From assembly GCA_030526005.1 (NCBI GenBank), contig JAUNDP010000009.1, positions 22,545 to 86,544 of the forward strand: a stretch of 64,000 nt of DNA, written 5' to 3'. The notes under the pieces were generated by a model. The model was not told where the DNA came from, did no database searches, and was given only the letters and a program-made list of their open reading frames with translations. Source of the DNA: Eubacteriales bacterium (GTDB taxonomy: Bacteria; Bacillota; Clostridia; Lachnospirales; Lachnospiraceae). A program made the position numbers and the translations under genes. Positions 59,210 to 64,000 of the stretch are shown one piece after another. Every line of letters begins with the position of its first letter. The first letter of the stretch is position 1.

Positions 59210-59968
59210 ATGGAAAAGCTGATTGTGAATAAATTACAGGAAATGGAAGAAAAAGAGAATATTCGGATTTTATTGGCAGTTGAGTCGGGAAGCAGAGCAT
59301 GGGGATTTGCCTCGCCGGATAGTGATTATGATGTTCGTTTCATATACATTCGCAAGAAAGAAGATTATTTGCGATTGGATGAAATAAGAGATGTAGTGGA
59401 AGGGCAGTTGGATGATGTGTTTGATATCAATGGCTGGGATGTGAAAAAAGCGTTACGTCTGTTATACAAATCAAATCCAACTGTGTTTGAATGGTGCGCA
59501 TCCCCGATTATTTATCGAACTTCACCTGAATTTGAAAAATTGAAAATGTTATTGCCTTTTTATTTTTCAAAGAAAAAATTATTGTATCATTATTGGCATA
59601 TGGCGGAGACAAATTATCGCGGATATTTAAAAATAGATGAAGTAAACATAAAAAAATATTTTTATGTTTTAAGACCGTTGCTTGCCGCAAAATGGATTTT
59701 AGATAAAGATTGTCCGCCACCTATGTTGTTTTCTGAATTAGTGGAAGCAGAACTAGAGGATGAATTGAAACCGCAAGCAGAGCAATTACTGAAGATGAAA
59801 CAAGAGCTTCCGGAAAAGGGATTTGCTCCGAAAAATCAAGCTTTGACGAATTATATTGAGTATATGATGGAGAAAATGAAAAATAAAGCGGATGAAATCA
59901 TAACACAAGATAATTGTGGATGGGAATATTTGAATCATTATTTTATGTCATTGTTAGATTTGCAGTGA
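59210..59968 (+). CDS. RlaP-type nucleotidyltransferase (RNA-repair associated)
   Basis: This 252-aa protein of the DNA-polymerase-beta-like superfamily has an NTase core GSRAWGFASPDSDYDVRF (Gly27-Ser28 and metal-binding Asp39/Asp41), then a helical C-terminal domain (YWHMAETNYRGYLK). RlaP proteins are known as RtcB/RNA-ligase neighbours and may add nucleotides to damaged RNA ends. AAAAAGGAGC precedes the start, and the 16-base spacing to rtcB implies one operon. Confidence 0.88.
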   Translation: MEKLIVNKLQEMEEKENIRILLAVESGSRAWGFASPDSDYDVRFIYIRKKEDYLRLDEIRDVVEGQLDDVFDINGWDVKKALRLLYKSNPTVFEWCASPIIYRTSPEFEKLKMLLPFYFSKKKLLYHYWHMAETNYRGYLKIDEVNIKKYFYVLRPLLAAKWILDKDCPPPMLFSELVEAELEDELKPQAEQLLKMKQELPEKGFAPKNQALTNYIEYMMEKMKNKADEIITQDNCGWEYLNHYFMSLLDLQ

Positions 59969-60013
59969 GAAGCAGTCATTCAGTAAAATATGAATTTTAA
60001 AATGCTGCATTTA

Positions 60014-60042
60014 TTGAAAACAGAAAAATATACAGGTATAAT
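60014..60042 (+). promoter_or_regulatory. Near-consensus sigma-A promoter for the HNH gene
   Basis: TTGAAA, a 17-base spacer and TATAAT, 92 bases before the start codon at 60135. It indicates that the HNH gene is transcribed separately from rtcB. Confidence 0.75.
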
Positions 60043-60134
60043 ACTGGATATAATCAACAAAGTTAGAAAATTTGAGACTTGCTGCAGAAGAAAATTAGAA
60101 TATGGAGAAGGTCAGGCTAAGAAGAGGTGAAAAA

Positions 60135-61310
60135 ATGGAGCCATTTCATGCACATCAAGGTGGATATACGTTGAGCATTAAGGAAAAATACATAAATACA
60201 TTAGATATTGAAAGTTTTTCTCAAATGCTGAAAGATCCTTCTTATTGCTATAAGTTTTATTGGTTGGAAGCGATTGTAAATCTAATTTCAAAGGGAATTC
60301 AGAACACAACATTTGATGAAATTATTGATGAAATGATCTGTAATGCTTGGTATTCAGTAAGAGAATTTCATATTCATCTTAGTGGACTGCAGGCAGATGG
60401 ACTGGTAAGAGATGGATTGGAACGAGCAATATTACAATTAACAAAATTAAGTGATTTGCCTGCCAACGCATCAAAAATTGAGATAAAAAATGCAATAGCA
60501 GATCATAATGAGGAATTGAAAATTTACAAAGAACAGTTGACCAATATGGTTCCAGGACGTGCATTAGCAGGATTTTTTACGAAAAGTAATGAGGTCGTAC
60601 CATGGGGGAGTGTGCGAAGACTGACAGAATATATTCGCAGGATTCATACCACATTTGTTCAGCTTCCATATACTTTTGGAGATAGTAGTAGACTGAAAAA
60701 AGAAGTTTATTTTAATGAAGATTGGATGCGGATGATACAGGATCATACAGTAAATATATTGGGATGGATTCAATATGAAAAAGTGAAATGGCTGCAAAAT
60801 AACAATCCGGAGATGCCAAGCTTAATTTATAAATTGTCACCAATGGATGAGAAAATGCGAAAGCTGAATCATGTACGAAAACTTTGGGAAGGAATTTTGA
60901 CAGTTTGTGAAGTTAGAGATGTATTTACTGGACAGCCGATTGAACCGAAGAAATATGATGTAGATCATTTTATTCCTTGGTCTTTTGTCATGAATGATGA
61001 ATTGTGGAATTTAATGCCAATGGATTCTTCATTAAATTCTTCTAAAAGCAATAAACTTCCTAAATGGAATCCATTTTTTATCATTTTTGCAGAAAATCAA
61101 TATCATATGTACCGGTTGATTCATGAAAGAAAAGAATTATATAAACATTTTGAGGCATGCTATCGGGACAATTTACATTCCATTTGGGCTGGACAGGAAC
61201 TGTACCGTTCAGGAAATTTAAAAGAAGAGTTTGTAAATATTTTAGAGAAAAACATGAGACCAGTTTATGATTCTGCTAGACGGCAGGGATATGAAATTTG
61301 GAATTATTAA
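60135..61310 (+). CDS. HNH endonuclease domain protein
   Basis: This 391-aa protein has a long helical N-terminal region (1-240) of unknown family and a C-terminal HNH site, YDVDHFIPWSFVMNDELWNL followed by NSSKSNKLPKW. The His, Asn and final Asn/Lys residues needed for metal binding are present. There is no CxxC zinc pair. It is probably a DNA nuclease of the island with its own promoter. AAGAGGTG precedes the start at 60135. An earlier in-frame ATG at 60102 lacks a site. Confidence 0.82.
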   Translation: MEPFHAHQGGYTLSIKEKYINTLDIESFSQMLKDPSYCYKFYWLEAIVNLISKGIQNTTFDEIIDEMICNAWYSVREFHIHLSGLQADGLVRDGLERAILQLTKLSDLPANASKIEIKNAIADHNEELKIYKEQLTNMVPGRALAGFFTKSNEVVPWGSVRRLTEYIRRIHTTFVQLPYTFGDSSRLKKEVYFNEDWMRMIQDHTVNILGWIQYEKVKWLQNNNPEMPSLIYKLSPMDEKMRKLNHVRKLWEGILTVCEVRDVFTGQPIEPKKYDVDHFIPWSFVMNDELWNLMPMDSSLNSSKSNKLPKWNPFFIIFAENQYHMYRLIHERKELYKHFEACYRDNLHSIWAGQELYRSGNLKEEFVNILEKNMRPVYDSARRQGYEIWNY

Positions 61311-61400
61311 GAAAAAATTCTGATAGAAAATAATAGAAAGATTATAATAAAGAAAATAAAGCCTGAGCTAGAGTTTTATTTTTTGAGGAAGGTAAACGAT

Positions 61401-61742
61401 ATGAATATTCAAATATTTGGAACAAAAAAATCTTTTGATACTAAAAAAGCAGAACGTTATTTTAAAGAGCGGGGAATAAAGTATCAGTTTGTGGATATGA
61501 AAGAAAAAGGATTGAGTAAGGGAGAATTTAATTCAGTGTGTCAGGCAGTAGGCGGAATGGAAAAGTTGATGGATCAAGATTGCAAAGATAAGGAGTTGAT
61601 GGCATTGATCCAATATATTGCAGATGAGGATAAAGAGGATAAGATTCTTGAAAATCAGAAAGTGATCAAGACGCCGATTGTGCGAAATGGTAAACAGGCA
61701 ACTGTTGGATATCAACCGGATATATGGAAAAATTGGAAATAA
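61401..61742 (+). CDS. ArsC/Spx-fold protein lacking the active Cys
   Basis: This 113-aa thioredoxin-fold protein of the arsenate-reductase-like family begins MNIQIFGTKKSFDTKKAERY. The CX2C or CX3 redox motif of ArsC and Spx is replaced by KKSFDT. The C-terminal KTPIVRNGKQATVGYQPDIW matches the family cis-Pro and tail regions. GAGGAAGG precedes the start. Without the Cys it cannot reduce arsenate; a binding or Spx-like role is possible. It is one of the more conserved-looking genes in the island. Confidence 0.8.
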   Translation: MNIQIFGTKKSFDTKKAERYFKERGIKYQFVDMKEKGLSKGEFNSVCQAVGGMEKLMDQDCKDKELMALIQYIADEDKEDKILENQKVIKTPIVRNGKQATVGYQPDIWKNWK

Positions 61743-61911
61743 TGATAGAATAGGAAACAATTATGAAAAAGAGAAGAAGGAACCGCTTTAAATTTTTTAA
61801 TCCAGAATAAAAATTTGGCGGGTACTGTACGGTATATTTTGAAGAACGGGTTCCATAAAGAGGGACGGTGTCTTTAGAAAAAATATTGGAGATAAAGAAG
61901 GAGGTAAGACT
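61743..61911. other. Short intergenic stretch before the ATA-start gene
   Basis: Between the ArsC/Spx-like gene and the next frame there is a 15-codon ORF starting at 61763 (MKKRRRNRFKFFNPE) and otherwise no recognisable gene. A strong ribosome binding site, AGAAGGAGG, lies at 61896-61904. Confidence 0.4.
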
Positions 61912-62601
61912 ATAAAAATAATAAAAGATATTCGCATTTATAAGAGCAATATAGAAAACATTGATGGCAACTCCTATCCACATAGTTTTACCGAAAAATC
62001 TCTTCATATTATTATTCATAGAATTGTGATGAAATTGCGAGAATATAAATTTTCTTTTGGAGAGTTTGATCACTTGTATCTGAATTTTACTACTTGTTTG
62101 CCTTTTGGGCAAATTGAGCCTGCCAGACGAAGTATCAATATATACCATCCATGGTATAGGTATTATGATATAGGCATTCAAGCCAATATGTATGAAAATC
62201 TTGATAAAAATATTGAGATGGTCATACATGGATTAAGTAAAACGCTTAGCTGCTATTTTGCGAAACAGAATGGTGTTGAGAATATAAACACTTTTATCGA
62301 ATCTGCATTGCAGGAAGGTGAAAAAATGAAGATTTTTTATAAGGAGAAGAAATCTGCAAAAAATATTGCCAGAATCTATCTAAGATATTTAGATAACGGT
62401 AAGTATTTACCTTTGCTATGTGTTTATGATTTGGAGAAGAATGAAATTTTTCATGCAGATCTTCCGCAAATGATAGATCTATTTGCACTGGGAGAAATTC
62501 AACTGAATAGTAAAAAAGTTACCATACAACCTCGTAAGAATATTTTTACAGAGGGAATGAAACCTATTACATATGAATTGCAAAAGATAGATCATGTTTA
62601 A
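61912..62601 (+). CDS. Orphan protein, probable non-canonical ATA start
   Basis: The frame encodes about 229 aa of unrecognised soluble protein (for example KLREYKFSFGEFDHLYLNFT, RRSINIYHPWYRYYDIGIQA and YLRYLDNGKYLPLLCVYDLE). The first usual starts are GTG at 62026 and ATG at 62029, which have no ribosome binding site. The frame stays open upstream, and AGAAGGAGG lies seven bases before an ATA at 61912 that opens KIIKDIRIYKSNIENIDGNS. So the gene probably starts at ATA, or its ATG has mutated. No known family; the aromatic-rich sequence recalls small immunity-type proteins, which is only an impression. Confidence 0.55.
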   Translation: MKIIKDIRIYKSNIENIDGNSYPHSFTEKSLHIIIHRIVMKLREYKFSFGEFDHLYLNFTTCLPFGQIEPARRSINIYHPWYRYYDIGIQANMYENLDKNIEMVIHGLSKTLSCYFAKQNGVENINTFIESALQEGEKMKIFYKEKKSAKNIARIYLRYLDNGKYLPLLCVYDLEKNEIFHADLPQMIDLFALGEIQLNSKKVTIQPRKNIFTEGMKPITYELQKIDHV

Positions 62602-62852
62602 AAATTTATCGGCAGAAATTTTGCTGTAAGCAATGGGAATAAAAATGTGCCGATTGTTCCTTTATCCTCGAAGGCATATCATATAGAGTAACGCTATAGA
62701 CAGAAGCAGAGAGATTATATGCTTATATTTATAAAGTAATATGTGAGATGGAAGAAATGAATGCAATGGATGCCTTAGTATATTTTAGAATTAAAATTAA
62801 TGATGAAGTGAGAAAAGAACTTTTAAGATATAATATCGAACTTGTTGTATGA
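62602..62852 (+). pseudogene. Decayed coding sequence in two frames
   Basis: In frame with the preceding gene, after its stop, comes FIGRNFAVSNGNKNVPIVPL and then SSKAYHIE with a stop near 62690. In another frame from 62700 comes TEAERLYAYIYKVICEMEEM, and the stretch ends in LLRYNIELVV with a stop at 62852. Both look like real protein, so one gene seems to have been broken by an indel or deletion. I do not recognise the parent. After it, up to 62982, only a 30-codon ORF (62874-62966) is seen. Confidence 0.4.
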
Positions 62853-62982
62853 TAATAAGTTTAATTTTTAGAAATGAAAAAATTTGAATTGATTAATCTG
62901 AAAGCGAGAATTGTTCCTTATCCACAGGAGAAGGAGTCAGCATACAGAAAGAATTTGAAAATCTAAAAAAGGGAGATTAAAA

Positions 62983-63813
62983 ATGAAATCAGTTTTACTT
63001 ATAGGACAATCAAATATGGCAGGACGCGGATTTTTGAACGAGGTTACGCCGATTTATAATGAAAATATTTTTATGCTCAGAAACGGCAGATGGCAAATGA
63101 TGACAGAACCTATCCACTTTGACAGGTCAGTTGCCGGTGTCGGACTGGCGGCTTCTTTTGCACAGGCATGGTGCAATGAAAATAAAAATGAACAAATTGG
63201 ACTTATACCTTGTGCGGAAGGAGGAAGTTCTATTGATGAGTGGAATAAAGAAGGTGCTTTATTTCGTCACGCCGTCAGTGAAGCAAAATTCGCTATGGAA
63301 AACAGTGAATTGATTGCAATTTTGTGGCATCAAGGAGAAAGTGATGGTTATCGTGAAAAATACAAAAATTATTATCAAAAACTGAATGATTTAGTTCATT
63401 CATTTAGAAAAGAACTTGGAGCTTTGGAAATTCCGTTCATTGTTGGCGGTTTGGGAGATTATTTAGGTAAGTCTGGATTTGGAAAAAGTTGTGTAGAGTC
63501 TGATTTAATTAACCAAGAATTACTTAAATACACAGAAAATAATAAGAACTGTTATTTTGTAACAGGAGAAAAATTATACCCTAATCCAGACGGTATCCAT
63601 ATCAATGCAGAGTCTCAAAGAAGATTTGGCATTAGATATTTTGAAGCTTATCAGACTAAATCAAATATCATTGAGCCATTAGACAATGAAGCGAATATGG
63701 TAAAAGCATTGTGTGAAAGAGAACACTCTATTGCAGAAAAAAGATACATAACGCTGGAACAATTTACATTAGGAAAAAGCTCTATGGAAGAAGTAATGAA
63801 ATTTTTAAAATAG
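62983..63813 (+). CDS. SASA/SGNH-type esterase (sialate O-acetylesterase-like)
   Basis: This 276-aa carbohydrate-esterase-6-like protein starts MKSVLLIGQSNMAGRGFLNE with nucleophile Ser10 in GQSNMAG. WHQGESDG and the catalytic Asp-His in PDGIHINAESQRRFG follow. There is no signal peptide, so it is cytoplasmic. It is likely to remove acetyl groups from sialic acid or other sugars. Its place at the edge of a defence island is odd and may reflect insertion. AAGGGAGA precedes the start. The C-terminal 50 residues extend beyond the esterase fold. Confidence 0.88.
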   Translation: MKSVLLIGQSNMAGRGFLNEVTPIYNENIFMLRNGRWQMMTEPIHFDRSVAGVGLAASFAQAWCNENKNEQIGLIPCAEGGSSIDEWNKEGALFRHAVSEAKFAMENSELIAILWHQGESDGYREKYKNYYQKLNDLVHSFRKELGALEIPFIVGGLGDYLGKSGFGKSCVESDLINQELLKYTENNKNCYFVTGEKLYPNPDGIHINAESQRRFGIRYFEAYQTKSNIIEPLDNEANMVKALCEREHSIAEKRYITLEQFTLGKSSMEEVMKFLK

Positions 63814-63820
63814 GAATATA

Positions 63821-63976
63821 AATGCCAGTTTTTTCGACAGAAATAAAAGAATTGCTGCGACGATATTTCTTTATTTTCTTGATAAAAATGAAGCTTTATT
63901 TGTGGATGGAGAAAAGAAAATAAAAGATGTTGCTTTGGCTGCATTTGGTTCTATGTCAAGATTTAGTACAAGTTAA
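63821..63976 (+). pseudogene. C-terminal remnant of a Fic/RhuM-type protein
   Basis: A 51-codon frame with no usable start reads NASFFDRNKRIAATIFLYFL and then DKNEALFVDGEKKIKD, and it ends at 63976. It matches the HPFxDGNKR helix of Fic domains as found in RhuM-type proteins, but the His is lost and DGNKR has become DRNKR. The rest of the gene is absent here. A small hairpin (ATGAGG/CCTCAT) follows the stop. Confidence 0.5.
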
Positions 63977-64000
63977 AATGAGGGTTTCCTCATCTTAACC

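Noticed and set aside
61666-62229. 187-codon minus-strand frame near the ATA-start gene
   Set aside because: It runs antisense to both flanking plus-strand genes, is rich in Ile/Phe from reading A/T-rich DNA, and has no ribosome binding site; all neighbours point right.
62874-62966. 30-codon ORF (MKKFELINLKARIVPYPQ...) as a real gene
   Set aside because: No ribosome binding site, no recognisable feature, located in a decay zone; mentioned only as content of the intergenic region.
1-64000. CRISPR array, rRNA or tRNA genes
   Set aside because: I saw no regularly spaced repeats of 24-40 bases, no cas-like genes, no tRNA cloverleaf ending in CCA, and no rRNA-like stretches.
50266-64000. Integrated prophage or conjugative element
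   Set aside because: No integrase, terminase, capsid, portal, relaxase or T4SS genes, and no visible att repeat within the window; defence-type content alone does not prove a mobile element.

Overview
The window reads as a chromosome segment of a gut-type Clostridia bacterium, most likely Lachnospiraceae. This is inferred from gene content and style: strong AGGAGG ribosome binding sites, dense operons, a lysine riboswitch, mucin- and milk-glycan catabolism, TRAP-fed uronate catabolism and a superoxide reductase. There are no rRNA or tRNA genes, no CRISPR array, no intact transposase and no prophage structural genes.

Layout of the core-like part (1-48 kb). 1-5.0 kb is a galacto-N-biose/lacto-N-biose operon: two sugar ABC permeases, a 59-aa membrane protein, a GH112 phosphorylase and N-acetylhexosamine 1-kinase. 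5.1-8.1 kb holds superoxide reductase, a YitT-type membrane protein, a cytidylate-kinase-like protein and an EamA transporter. 8.3-14.9 kb, on the minus strand, runs apbE, binding protein, two permeases, a double-ATPase and FmdE, and looks like one uptake-linked operon. 15-19.3 kb has a Sel1-repeat protein, a MATE transporter, a GreA-like factor and a MocR-type regulator. 19.5-21.5 kb is a lysine riboswitch controlling an NhaC-family transporter. 21.8-25 kb has a PepSY protein, a secreted repeat protein and a two-component system. 25-26.4 kb has a dihydrouridine synthase and a partner of unknown function. 26.6-35.9 kb is a divergent glucuronate regulon: TRAP transporter plus uxaC to the left, uxuA, uxuB, eda and kdgK to the right. 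Together these genes take hexuronate to pyruvate plus glyceraldehyde 3-phosphate. 36.1-39.7 kb has a secreted GH3 enzyme and a CBM9-like protein behind an elaborate promoter. 40-48 kb has a Lon-like AAA ATPase, Ogt, a TIGR04076-type protein, an EamA transporter, a regulator/ABC/kinase module and a NifX-FKBP fusion.

From about 48 kb to the end the DNA becomes visibly more A+T rich and the content changes to an accessory island. It holds two proteins of unknown function and a small HTH protein. These are followed by a PLD-nuclease/SF2-helicase/DUF3427 protein translationally coupled to a Nudix hydrolase, a GmrSD-type DUF262/DUF1524 nuclease, a 65-aa basic ORF and two tandem WYL-domain proteins. 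After these come RtcB RNA ligase with a RlaP-type nucleotidyltransferase, an HNH endonuclease, a Cys-less ArsC/Spx-fold protein, an orphan gene that seems to start at ATA, a SASA esterase and decayed fragments including a Fic/RhuM-type tail. I read this as a defence island in which DNA-targeting nucleases sit beside an RNA-repair pair and a PafBC-like WYL pair. It is the best candidate here for an undescribed composite system.

Smaller points of interest are a MocR protein whose PLP lysine is arginine, a greA terminator buried in a convergent gene, dispersed IS200/IS605-like hairpin repeats, and a Lon-like ATPase with an Asn in Walker B. All assignments come from reading the sequence and recalled family motifs; no database search was run.
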